Source: Eucalyptus grandis (lineage: Eukaryota > Streptophyta > Magnoliopsida > Myrtales > Myrtaceae). Taken from it: DNA of 64,000 bases. The stretch lies in assembly GCF_016545825.1 (NCBI RefSeq), contig NC_052616.1, positions 248,001 to 312,000 on the forward strand. Direction: 5' to 3'. Both the position numbers and the translations under genes were made by a program. Positions 23,165 through 34,560 of the stretch are shown piece after piece (the stretch's first letter is position 1; each line of letters starts with the position of its first letter). The notes under the pieces were generated by a model that was not told where the DNA came from, did no database searches, and saw only the letters and a list, made by a program, of their open reading frames with translations.

Positions 23165-26100
23165 CACGCACAGAAAAGTGTAGCAACATAACACATGCCT
23201 GGTATTTTAGACTCCACCACTTACGGTAAAATGCTGCTTGACAGAATTTCCTATTCACATCTAGAAGTGAAGATGCTGATATGAAGCTTATTGATTTTGG
23301 TCTTTCTGACTTCATCCGACCAGGTATTCAAATTTTCTTTATCTCAATTGGTATTTGCTTCATTAGTAAAGTCTGTGGACCGTATATGTCAAAGAGATAG
23401 AATCATTCTTTTAGTCATGGGTTTCATCTTATTAGTGTTCCGGTTGTTCAATGAAGATAATAAAGAACTGTAATTAGCAACAAAGAAAACAAAAGAAGAT
23501 GAGAAGAGCGAAGCAGCTAATGGCTACTTGTCATGAAGTCTTTCGTGTCCTGTTGCAGTAACTGCACCCTGTGACAACTAGTGATTGGTGGTGGATCAAT
23601 CCGAGTATCACATTTAGATTCTAGTCATGAATTAGAATTCCAATTCTTCAAGTGATGAGTTGTTTTAAATTGGACGGAGAGTACCCAGAATCAAATGTCA
23701 TGCAGGCATTATGAGTGATTCGTATGTTTTGATAATCTTACTATCTATGGAGCATGATTGATGGGATGATGCCTTTGGTTTAAAAAAGTTCATGGGGATT
23801 TCAACCACTTAAATACCGTGTCTTTTTGTGGCACATATGCATACATGTGTCTGTTGGCGCTCACCCAATGTATTGCATGTGTGATGCAGACTAATGTATA
23901 TATGTGCATTATAAAGCTCTTGTAACCGATGTTTTACATATGAATTTTTTTTGAGTTTTTGTTAGAAAAAGTATTGGAGTAAGCTTCTTTTTTTTTTTTT
24001 TTGCCCCCTTTCCCTTTCTTTTTCTCTTGAGAAGGGGTGGGCAATTAAATTTTAGATTTTTTAAAAAACCCTCCCTCAAGTTAGAATTGTATAAGCACCA
24101 TTGAAGCTCGAAGGGTAATGGGAATTATACCTTGTACAGAAGTAGAACTAGAGATATACCATCTGACTTGAACTGTACTGTTAACTGGAGAGAATCTTGT
24201 CTTGTGCTTTGTAAACTTATCGGGGTGAAATCATGCATAGGCAGGTTACCTAAAGGCTAAATCAACGTCAACTATTTTGGCCAATCGTGTCCACATACTC
24301 AATGTGGGTAACTGTCAGTCGGTATCAGCTCAGGATATCTAATTGTTTTGTTCCAATATAAACAGAGGAAAGACTGAACGATATTGTTGGAAGCGCATAC
24401 TATGTGGCTCCTGAAGTCCTTCATAGATCTTATAGTCTGGAAGCAGATATTTGGAGCATTGGCGTGATCACATATATTCTGTTATGTGGAAGCCGCCCGT
24501 TTTGGGCAAGGACAGAATCTGGAATTTTTCGTGCTGTACTAAGGGCTGATCCTAATTTTGAGGACTTACCATGGCCTTCTGTCTCTCGGGAGGCCAAGGA
24601 CTTCGTAAAAAGGGTCTTGAACAAGGACTATAGAAAAAGAATGACTGCTGTACAAGCTTTGAGTAAGTCCCTCTTGTAGCAACTCACTTAATTGCTACAC
24701 AAGCTTTGAGCCTTTGTTTTTGCCATTACCATTATTGGCATGTCATGTTGGCCAGAAAGTTGCTGAATTGTTATTTCTTAGTCCACACAACCTCATTGTT
24801 GGAAATTTACTGACTGCCAAGAGTTCTGCTTATGTGTGTGTAATTATTTGGAATGATCTTTACAGGTGCAGAGATAGAAGTAATTGTTAAAAAATTTTAA
24901 GTGGCATTGGGGCTGACGTTCCCAGTTCTGCCTTGCGTCAAGGTCCTTAAGCTCTCTCCGCTTAGTTGGCAGCGATCTTTTTGGGTGCAGAGATAGAAGT
25001 AATTGTCCATATACTTTAAGTGGCATTGGGGCTGACCTTCCTGGTTCCGCCTTGCATCGAGATCCTTAAGGTCTCTCTGCCACCAACATGAGGGCAAACC
25101 CTTATGCTCATTAATTGTCCCTACCTTCTGTACTTAAATTTGATTCTTTTTGCATGCGCATGCATGGTTGGGTAGACATGCAACTCCACACTCCAACCCC
25201 CAACAACACACCCCTCCCCCTCTTTTTCCCGCCAACCTTGCTCTCTTTCTCTCTCTGCATGCACTTGTGCCTGTGAATGTGGAGATACTATTTGGTCTCT
25301 TGCTTACCAATTTAGTAGGCTATAACAGTTAGTTACTTGGTAATTTTTATCACTTACGTGTGGAAAGTTAGATTATTGCATTGACCGTGAAATTTGTGTA
25401 AATTGTTGAGTGCTTTAACATATGTTATACTATGTTCTCTTAAGTTACTGGCTTTAACATGGAAAAAATCAGATTGATGAGCATAGTGGACTGTTGCCTT
25501 TAATTGATATCTAAAATAGTATTTGTGAAATTGCAGCTCACCCTTGGTTGCGGGATGAAAGTCGTCCGATTCCTTTGGACATATTGATCTTTAAGCTAGT
25601 TAAATTGTACCTTCATGCAACGCCTTTGAAACGAGCAGCTTTGAAGGTGAATCTCTCTCTCTCTCTCTCTGTGTGCGTGTGCACGCACACCTTTTGGGGC
25701 TTCTCTAAACAGTCAAGACTTTGCACTTGTATTTGTGCTCTCGGATGGTATGGTCCCTCCTGGTTAATTGCTAAAATGCGCATACTCTCAAAGTTCAAAT
25801 AAGCAGGTCCTTTTCACTTGTCTCTTGACCGTCACTTAAGTTTCCTTTTGTTCTTGGGTACTTGCAGGCTCTCTCAAAAGCTTTGACAGAAGATGAGCTG
25901 GTATATCTTAGGGCTCAGTTCCAGTTGCTGGAACCAAATAAAGATGGGTTTGTCTTTCTTGACAATTTCAAAAGGGTAATGGTGCTGCTCCATCCATTAA
26001 TGTTTTAACGTGAAAAAGAGAATTATTGGTTACTCTTCATATGGTCCTTTTCTTGTTCCATGTGGTTTTTTTTTTTGGTCAGTTTGTTCCATGTGGTTGA

Positions 26101-27063
26101 GAACTGTGGTTTTGCACCTTTCACTATATTATGTTTAGTCGATCTATTGTCATTTTTTGCATGTCCATGGAATTTGGTAGTTAGTGAAAATTCTCTCATT
26201 TTCTTCTAGTGCAAAGTCGAACTAATGAGAACGATAATGTGCAGGTTCTTGAACGAAATGGTACCGATGCTGTGAAGGAATCCAGGGTTCCTGAGATCCT
26301 GAAAGCAGTAAGGCACTGAGTCCTGTATAATGTGTCTGTCCACATGGTCCTACTGCTAGTGCTAGTGATTGTCAATATTTACTGGTCACAGACTGATTAA
26401 AGCAACGTTTTCTAATGACTTAAGCATCTCTCTCTCTCTCCACTTAAGCTCTCTCTCTCTCTCTCTCTCCGCTTCTCTTTTCTTCTCTTTGCTTGATGAA
26501 AAGAATCACTCTGCTCTCTTTCTTAGCTGCAATGTGATCAACTATATGTTTAAGATTCTCTTTCATCTGTAAAAGATGGGAATTTAATGGACAGCGAATG
26601 AATTTAGGATCTTAATATACCTTTCGCAACTTTGTTTTGATAATAGTTATTTTCAGATGGAGCCTCTTGCTTACAGAAGGATGAGCTTTGAAGAGTTTTG
26701 TGCGGCTGCAATCAGTGTACATCAACTGGAGGCTCTTGAAGGGTGGGAGCAGATAGCTTCTGATGCTTTTGATCACTTCGAACGAGAGGGTAACCGAGTC
26801 ATCTCAGTTGAAGAGTTGGCCCGGGTACGAAATATCAGTCTTTCCAAAGGAAACATTAGCTATTCTTGTGCTTGTGCACAATTTGCTTACATTTGTCAGG
26901 ATTCTCTTACCAATAACTGCAGGAATTGAATGTTCACCCTTCAGCAGCTCACTTGAACCTAAAAGACTGGATCAGAAACTCAGATGGAAAACTTAATTTG
27001 CTTGGATATACCAGATTTTTACATGGTGTGACGCTTCGAAGCTCAAATGCCAGACAACGTTAG
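20751..27063 (+). CDS. CDPK-related protein kinase (CRK), eleven exons
   Basis: A membrane-associated Ser/Thr kinase related to calcium-dependent kinases but with degenerate EF hands. Exons: 20751-21368, 22240-22370, 22730-22771, 22859-22967, 23245-23323, 24366-24662, 25537-25646, 25868-25975, 26245-26307, 26657-26824 and 26923-27063. All junctions are GT-AG, and the total of 1866 nt gives 621 residues, typical of CRKs. MGQC at the start supplies Gly2 for myristoylation and Cys4 for palmitoylation. The variable N-region includes SVSVSVSVS and Pro/Ala/Gly-rich stretches. Kinase landmarks are GRGHFG, Lys200 in LAVKII, Glu219, HRDLKPEN with Asp296, DFG with Asp317, and SAYYVAPEV. The C-terminal region has LEPNKDG and [12 protein letters not shown] loops that only partly fit calcium-binding consensus. 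The CCATGG start context is good. Confidence 0.95.
20812..20841. repeat. GTCTCC hexamer repeat in coding sequence
   Basis: Four to five exact copies of GTCTCC in kinase exon 1 encode alternating Val and Ser. Confidence 0.85.
23135..23161. repeat. (CT)n microsatellite with adjacent (GT)n, kinase intron 4
   Basis: A pure CT run of about 13 units follows a GT-rich stretch within the intron between the HRDLKPE and NFLF exons. Confidence 0.85.
24865..25085. repeat. Tandem duplication in kinase intron 6, period 119
   Basis: GGTGCAGAGATAGAAGTAAT begins at 24865 and again at 24984. Both copies continue with TTTAAGTGGCATTGGGGCTG and CTTGCRTCRAGRTCCTTAAG. The copies differ by scattered substitutions, so the event is not recent. 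Confidence 0.8.
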
Positions 27064-30000
27064 AATCTTTTTCTTTCTTTTCCAGTATTTCTTCTCCTTG
27101 GGGGTTTTCTTTGGCTCAGCGTATATCTGCCAATTCTTATGGTTTCTGAGGGTTTGGAGGTTTTCTTTCCCTTTTCTCTCTCTCGTGGGCAGGCAGGATT
27201 GGAAAAAAAAGAAAAAAAGAAGATTAAAGGGGTTCTATTAGTTTAATGCTGTGATTATTGCGTTTAATTCAGGTTGAATGATATCCTTGCGGGTGCACTA
27301 GCTTACTTTTCTTTTGGATGTTTCATTCTTTTTTTTTTTTTCATTTTCTTGTGCGGGGAGAGAGACTCACAAGTTGGGAGGAGTTGGCAACTGGACATTT
27401 ATGAACTATCTATTGAGTATTGAGCTAGGTGCTGGGACTTGAGAGAGAGAGAGAGAGAGAGAGAGATTTCTGGAGGAAGCACTTGATCCGTTATTCCACT
27501 GTCCTGCGTCCACTTTGTTGTGATGAAGATGACCAAGAACATGCGCGAGTTAGATTAGTGTCTTGAGAAATTCTATCATGTAATCAAAATGTACAAATTT
27601 TGTACTTTTTAATACACTAGACGTTTTAGCCGCAGACTCTTTTTTGGGACCTCGTGTTAATGTGTTCTCAAAATCGTGCCACTTCACAGAGATATATTAC
27701 CGAATTGCTGTAACTTTGTTACAGCACAGACGACCACAGCATTTTGGGTGAAACAAAAATTTAGCATTAACTGCTGCTGGTAATGCGAGAGTGACTGGGA
27801 AATCGCTCGTGTGATGACTTGTTAATTATTAATTATTATATTAAATCATCAATGTTTATTTGATTGTTTCGAGAGTCCATGTAAAGTAACATTCTGTTGC
27901 TTAGCTTACAAACGTGTTAAAGATATAAACTCTTATGTGAATTAATGTATTCATAGATGGCTCGACTTGTTCTGTGGCATTGTGTTTTCTGCGGTTCGCT
28001 CTAGTACTGTAGTCTTGACTTGAAGAAAATACTTTTGGAAGATCCTGGGTCGGAAGCAGTCTTGTGGCGACCCTGCAGATTGGGATTCAATTGACAAATA
28101 TCGGGATCTAATTCCAAGGCAAGTAGGCTGCCGGGTCTAGTATTTCCACACCTTACTCGAGAAGCTATCGTCATTCTTTTGCTTCTTTAAGCACCAGAGC
28201 TTCGAGCGGGTCACATCCAGACTTTTCAACTTTTTTTCTCACAGGGCTGGGTAACTACATCTATCGGTCATTAATAGTCTAATAGACACCGACAGTCTCC
28301 ACATAGACAGGATTACGACTTTGGAATTTGAGAGTAATGGAAAAATTAGGTTCTTGAAATCACACAAGGCTTTGGCCTTATGGGATTTGATGACCGTGAT
28401 AATAAATTGCAGGGCAATGACTCCTTATCTTGGCTAAATCAAATAAAGACGTATGAAGCACCAATACTCTTTGAGAGTTTTATGTTATGTCAGATATTCC
28501 GACACGAGTCCAACACTCAATCAACACGTGTCGATCGGTTAACTCTTATAACATTTTTCAACACTCGAGTTTGGAATTTTAACATGTGAATTCAAAATTC
28601 CGATAAGTAATTTTGACATGTGCATAGTCAATTTTAAAAATTTCAATAAATGGATCAAAATGTAAATATAAAAAAATAAAAAATTATAAAGGAGGAAAAA
28701 GGAAAAACATAAGGCTCCGTTTGTTTTGCGGAAAATATAATTATATTTTCTGGAAAATATTTTTCGGGAGGTCATTTTCGGAAAAATGTAATTATTTTTC
28801 AGTATTCGGATGAAATTTGAAAATGAAATGGAAAATATTTTCCTCCATATACTCTTTTTCATTTATTTTATTTTTTTAAAATGGATTTTTAATATTTTTA
28901 AAAATCAATTCTTAATTATTTTTAATTTTTAAAATCTATTATTTGTTTTCTTTTTAATTTTTCCTTTCTTTTTTTCTTTGTTTTCCATCTCCTTCTTTCT
29001 TGGCTGGTCGCCGGCCACGGTGACGGCCGCGACCGGCCACAAGTGAGCCTCGAGCTCGCCACCGCTCACTAGATTAGCGAGCGCGAGTGTCAAGCTCGAG
29101 GCTCGCCAGATTGATGAGCGTAAGCTTAAGATTGACAAGCTCGAGGTTCGTTTGACGACGGCCGATGACTAGACAAGAAAGAAGAGGATGGGAAACAAAG
29201 AAAAGAAAAAGAAAAGAGAGAAAAGAAAAAGGAAATTAAAAATAATTCGAATAAAAAGAAAAAGAAAATTAAAAAATAATTTGAATAAAAAAAAAAGAAA
29301 ATTAAAAAAAAGAATAAAAAAAGAAAGAAGAAGAAGAAAGAGGAAGAGGAAGTGGAGATTTGTAGATGTGTGAGATAAGAGAAATCAAATGAGGAAAATA
29401 TTTTCAATTTTTCAAAAGTGGAAAACATTGTCCCTTAATTTTAAAGACTTTTTTTTCCTTTCATGGAAAACGTTTTTCTCAAGGAATTTATTTTCCGTAA
29501 AACGAACACTGAAAAGTCCGAAAAACGTTTTCTTGAAAATTATTTTCCGCAAAATGAATAGAGCCTATATAGTTTTTTTTTTTTTTTTTTTTTACTCTCA
29601 CTTTCTATAACACATAATTCACCTCCCAAGTTTTTTTTTTTTCTCTTTCGACACGCTTTAACATGCTAGTCCAAAATGTGGAGTGTTTGTTTTTTTTTTT
29701 CCTCCAAGTTTTATGGATTGTTTAAATGGAATTGAATTTGTCAAATTGAAACAATAAATGATATTAACGAATAGTAGATTAATATTTTTAGTATAAATTC
29801 ATTATAGGTTCTTTTATTATTATTTATTTATTTGTGAATTTAAATCAAATTAATTTAATTAAAATAATCATAAAATGAAAATTTGTCATGTATATCGAAA
29901 AATATACATTTAATATAAAAAGTGTCACAACGTGTTGGAATTCTCTATTTTTTTAGAAATATCGGCGTATCGTGCCATGTCGTGTCGCATGTCGCGTGTT

Positions 30001-32217
30001 GATGTCGGTACTACTTAAATAATTACTAGTTGGAAGAGAGGAGTCATGGGTTAGGCGTCCGACTCATTTTCAAGTTTGGACGCAGTCCCCGTTACACTAC
30101 CTTGTGGATTATATCATGAACTCCCCACAATTCACCTTCGGAAATAGTAGAGTCTGTAACCTCCTCGTGTAAACCAATCTCTGAAGTCTCTTTAGGACCT
30201 TCCCAGGCCTCGACCAGTCAGCGAAATTTTAGACAATCCCTTCTTCTTGTCCGGTACCGCACCATACAAGTACAAGGCCTTTTAAAACCATACGAGGCCT
30301 TTTAAAACCAAAAAGAAGAATGATTTCACGGAATTCAGGAGGTTTTCTTTGTCTTGCATAAGTCTCTGTGCTCTCACTTCTGGGCTTCTCATCTTTCTTC
30401 TTTTTAATTCAACCACTAGGTCCATACATCCATGATAGAAAGGGATACCAGGAGACTTGAGGCCGGTTAATTTTTACATCTGAGATGACGTTTGTTTTTA
30501 GCCACCTCCAAATGAAATGTCTAAAAGTATATGCTGGGTACGACCGGCCGGTCTTTGCGTTCTGCTTCCAAGTTCCTGGAACTGGCCAGGAATGGGTCAG
30601 TTCCCGTTCCTCCTCGAACAGGACCACCAGGCCAAGCATGCCCTACGACCGGCAAGTTCCAAGACAGACAATTTCTTTGTATTAATACTCAAAACGACTG
30701 AAAGTGACCATATGTTAGCCTCACCTAGCTGGTAAGGGGCAGAGAGCTAGAATCTTAGCAAAGTGCAAGTTGATAGGACACTCGCAGTTGGCATATTCTG
30801 GTTCGAGAATTATGAGGACATTTGCAGGCTACTTGAAAGCATTGTTTGTCATCGTTAATAAACAAAGGAGACGTGGCAGCTCCAAGAAGAGCCCTTCCCT
30901 GGCTAGGAACCTTAGGCTATGCAGAGAAAGCGGCTGGCAGAAGATAAGGTAATATCTGGTCAGCACATATTGCATTCAGGAGTCTCATGTATGCACTCGT
31001 TCCTTTAATTAATAACGTCATGACTATTTATCTAATGGTCATTAGCTTCTCTTGTATCAGAATGGACACCTTTTCCATTGTATGAAGACCCGTCTTCTTG
31101 CCCTCCTTTGTCGTTTTACAATAATTATGAGGACAATTTTGGAAAAAAAAAGGAAGCTCTCAGCTTTCAGCCTTAAAAATCACGAACCATCTGGAAGGGT
31201 GTCCCAAACGCACCCAACGTCATGACTATTTTAAATGAAATGGGGAACAGAAGATCTTCCTAGTATCTTCATCCCTGGGCCAGTATTAAGCTAGCTTGAC
31301 TGAAATTTGGGTGGAGTGCATATTTGAAGGAAAATTTTGGTGAATGCAATGCGATCCTATTCATAGAGCTAAATTATTTATCTCTAATCCCCATAAGGTA
31401 GGTGATGTCAAGAATCCATCAAGGATCAGATGACTGCGTCGGTGAGGCCAATTGCTGGTCAGGGGCCATGCATGCTGCTCTCAGACACGCCAGAAATATG
31501 AGTTCATAGTTCTATCTACAAAAGTATGTAGTTCTATCTACGGAAGTATCATATTTTGGTATCTGATGCACATACTATCCATTTCACGATTACGTGGTTG
31601 TGACGGGACGGTCGACAAATGTATCTGAAGTTAGTATTCAAGTTTGACACGCTTTTTCCGTAATTTACAACGATGTGTGCTGGTTATGTTACATTAAGGT
31701 CCGCTCTTAGATGGGGGAGTCTAATATATAACTCATCGTTCGCAGTGTTGACTTCGTTCAAGGCACACTAAGGCTAAAATAATTATGAATACGAAAGAAA
31801 GAAAATGCAGAAAGCTGTTATTAAACTGGGCATGGTTCTTGAATTTATTAAGAGGCAGAGTCCGCAACGTCAGCACGGAAGCAAGACTCCCAAAGTGATG
31901 GAGCGTTATGACCAAATAAAAAAAAAAAAAAGTGATGGAGCGTGCCCCCCGATGTGGGGGCGTCGTCATCCGCTCGTTAATTGACAGTGCTTCTTACTTC
32001 TTTTTTTTTATTAACTTCCATGAATTGATTTATTGGTCCGTCTCTACATATGATTACGCTTCCCCCAGTCATCGACTATAGACAAATGCGTTAGGCTAAC
32101 GCCCTTACAAATACCCGCATTCTATGCTTTGGCTACCATCGCCCACTTCCATCCACTCTTAGCTCGATCCAAAAGCCCAACGAACTTGTGACGTTCCCTC
32201 TCTCGCCCCACACCCCG
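27064..32217. other. Intergenic region between kinase and CYP78A
   Basis: No gene is supported. The first 600 bases probably include the kinase 3' UTR and contain a (GA)n run at about 27441-27467. A MITE occupies 28712-29566. It appears to sit inside an older repeat, because CGACACG-type sequence occurs on both sides (28500-28540 and 29965-30005). From 30.0 to 31.7 kb I recognise nothing. The CYP78A promoter lies in the last several hundred bases, with no convincing TATA box. Confidence 0.5.
28712..29566. mobile_element. MITE with GGCTCCGTTTGTTTTGCGG terminal inverted repeats
   Basis: The left end AGGCTCCGTTTGTTTTGCGG pairs with the right end, whose reverse complement is AGGCTCTATTCATTTTGCGG, and similarity extends inward through GAAAAT. 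ATA flanks both sides (28709-28711 and 29567-29569), a likely 3-bp target duplication. The inside consists of AT-rich arms, a GC-rich core near 29005-29160 (GGTCGCCGGCCACGGTGACG) and a long AAGAAG-type purine tract. There is no transposase. Confidence 0.8.
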
Positions 32218-34083
32218 ATGAAAACCCATGTACGTACCGCCCTCTGGGCTTTCAGTCTTGCCCCCGAACCAGGCGAAGCTTTCGGGCAACCGAATGTTGT
32301 AATGGCATGTGCGTTTCTCCTCCTCGTGGCTTTAGCTCGGTTGTTGTTGATTTCCTTAATTCACTGGGCTCAACCTGGTGGTCCTGCCTGGGGCATGTAC
32401 TGCTTTTCCAAGAGAAAGCCTTCCCCCCTCCGTAACTTCAACAATCCTATTCCAGGTCCTAGAGGATTACCATTAGTTGGCAGCATCAAACTGATGGCCA
32501 ACCAGCTCGCGCATCGCCTGATTGCAGCAGCTGCTCAATCACATGATGCAAGGCGGTTGATGGCCTTCAGCTTGGGCCACACACGTGTTATTGTCACCTG
32601 TGATGCCGATGTGGCCAAAGAAATCCTCCACAGCCCTGTGTTTTTAGATCGTCCGATGAAGGAGTCCGCTCACAGCTTGATGTTTAATCGAGCCATCGGG
32701 TTTGCTCCTTGTAATGACTACTGGAGATTGGTGAGGAGAATCGCTGCCACCCATTTCTTCGGTCCAAAGCAAATCAAGGCTACCGAGGATCACAGACGTG
32801 CGATTGCTTCTGGGATGGTTTCATCCTTGGGTCTCCACAACCATCGTCAACCTTTTACAGTTCGCCAAGTCCTCAAACGAGCGTCTCTCCACCACATGAT
32901 GCTCCTGGTGTTTGGACGCAGATATGAACCGGATCATATGAATGAGGAAGAGGAAGAAATAAAGAGACTGGTCGATGAAGGGTATGAATTGCTGGGCACG
33001 CTTAACTGGTCGGACCACTTCTCTTGGCTGTCTATTTTTGATCTTCAGAACATTCGGGCTAGATGCTGGCGACTCTTACCTAAGGTCAAGGTCTTCATCA
33101 GCCGAATGATCAGGGAACATAGAGAGAAGACCAGCGACAGCGACTGTAAGGACTACGTTGACGTTTTGCTCTCTCTTCAGGCTTCTGAAAAATTGTCCGA
33201 CTTGGATATTATCGCCGTTCTTTGGGTATGTAAGCAGAATTTAAGTTAGACATGCACACCTCATTTACAATTTCTCCCCCTTATCTTGTCATACAAATCT
33301 AGTGGCAAATGATCCCAGTACCCATTTTTACAAATATAGAAAGAACAAGTCTTTTGCTATCAAGGAATATAAAGTACAGGTGGCTGTGCGTCATCATATC
33401 ATTGCCGCCCCACAGATGACGGTTCTAATGTATAATATCTATGCAAATTGGTGTAGGAACTGATATTCAGAGGGACAGACACGGTGGCTGTTTTGATCGA
33501 GTGGATTCTGGCGAGGATGGTGCTGCATCCTGAGGTGCAGTCCAAGGTACAAAATGAGCTGGACGAAGTGGCGGGATGCCATAAGAGTGTCGACGAGGGA
33601 CACGTGGCACAGCTGGTTTATCTGCAGGCCGTGGTGAAGGAGGTCCTAAGACTGCACCCGCCGGGTCCGCTCCTCTCCTGGGCACGATTGGCAGCAGCGG
33701 ACACACGGGTCGACGGGCACCACGTGCCTGCAGGGACTACAGCAATGGTCAACATGTGGGCCATATCCAGGGACCCGAATGTCTGGGAGGACCCTCATCG
33801 GTTCATGCCCGAAAGGTTCGTCCCGGGCGAGGAAGGAGGGGTGGAGTTCTCGTTGTTCGGTGCGGATCTAAGGCTTGCTCCGTTCGGTTCGGGCAAGAGA
33901 AGCTGCCCAGGGAAGGCGTTGGGGGTGAACACCGTCACTTACTGGGTGGCCCGTCTTTTGCACCAGTATGAGTGGCTGCCCTCTGCCTCGGACCGGAGTA
34001 ACGGGGTCGACTTGACCGAGGTGCTCAGGCTTTCTTGCGAGATGGCGTATCCACTCACGGCAATTGTTCGCCCCCGCCATTAG
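32218..34083 (+). CDS. Cytochrome P450, CYP78A family, two exons
   Basis: An ER-anchored mono-oxygenase of the plant CYP78A family, whose members (KLU/CYP78A5, CYP78A6, CYP78A9) promote organ and seed growth through an unidentified mobile signal. Exons 32218-33225 and 33457-34083 join at [14 protein letters not shown], the family's usual intron position, giving 544 residues. Seen in order: an N-terminal membrane anchor ([18 protein letters not shown]), the hinge [13 protein letters not shown], the motifs [10 protein letters not shown] and FNRAIGFAP, the I-helix FRGTDT (about 340-345), KEVLR with the ExxR pair (398, 401), PERF (454-457), and the haem loop [10 protein letters not shown] with Cys486 as thiolate ligand. 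The start at 32218 ([12 protein letters not shown]) fits relatives better than the in-frame Met at 32188. The wording of the anchor and [10 protein letters not shown] favours the CYP78A6/8/9 side over CYP78A5. Confidence 0.95.
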
Positions 34084-34262
34084 AGCTCTTTTAAGTACTC
34101 ATGTCTGTATTTCCACGTAGACTTTGTACTCGAGTCTGGTTTACTTGGTCGATGGGTACCTCATCCACCATGATATATGTCATAATGTCTAAATAGGGAT
34201 GTCAGTCTTTGTTATCTTAGTTCGTATGGTCTTAAGAATACGCGAATATAGATACGTAAAGC

Positions 34263-34366
34263 GACTGGTGATTATATACGTTTGTACGTATCATCATATA
34301 CATATCATATTTCTCTCTCACTGGTCTATTCAAGCTAGTATGGTTACTCCAGTCCAATATCTCATC

Positions 34367-34407
<41 letters not shown>

Positions 34408-34560
34408 ACAATAATTAAAAGAGAGAGATCGGTGATTACGTATGTTCGTATGTATCATCATGTACCTATCGTATCTCTATCTCTCGTGGATCTACTCAAG
34501 CCAGTATGGTTACTCCAGTTCAATATCTCATCGCAAAAAAGAAAAAAAGAAAAGAAAGGG
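34263..34560. repeat. Tandem duplication with poly-A joint, 3' of CYP78A
   Basis: Both copies (about 34263-34404 and 34427-34560) carry GGTGATTAYRTAYGTTYGTA, GTATCATCAT, AGYCAGTATGGTTACTCC and CAATATCTCATCGCAAAAAA. The first ends in 36 consecutive A (34369-34404), the second in an interrupted A-rich run. GACAATAATTAAAAGAGAGA also recurs at about 34407 and 34618. Confidence 0.8.

Noticed and set aside
29126..29428. Lysine- or phenylalanine-rich open frames in the MITE
   Set aside because: Products of the AAGAAG-type purine tract, not protein-coding.
32188..32217. Upstream in-frame Met of the CYP78A gene
   Set aside because: Adds ten residues not typical of CYP78A proteins; the Met at 32218 fits the family better.
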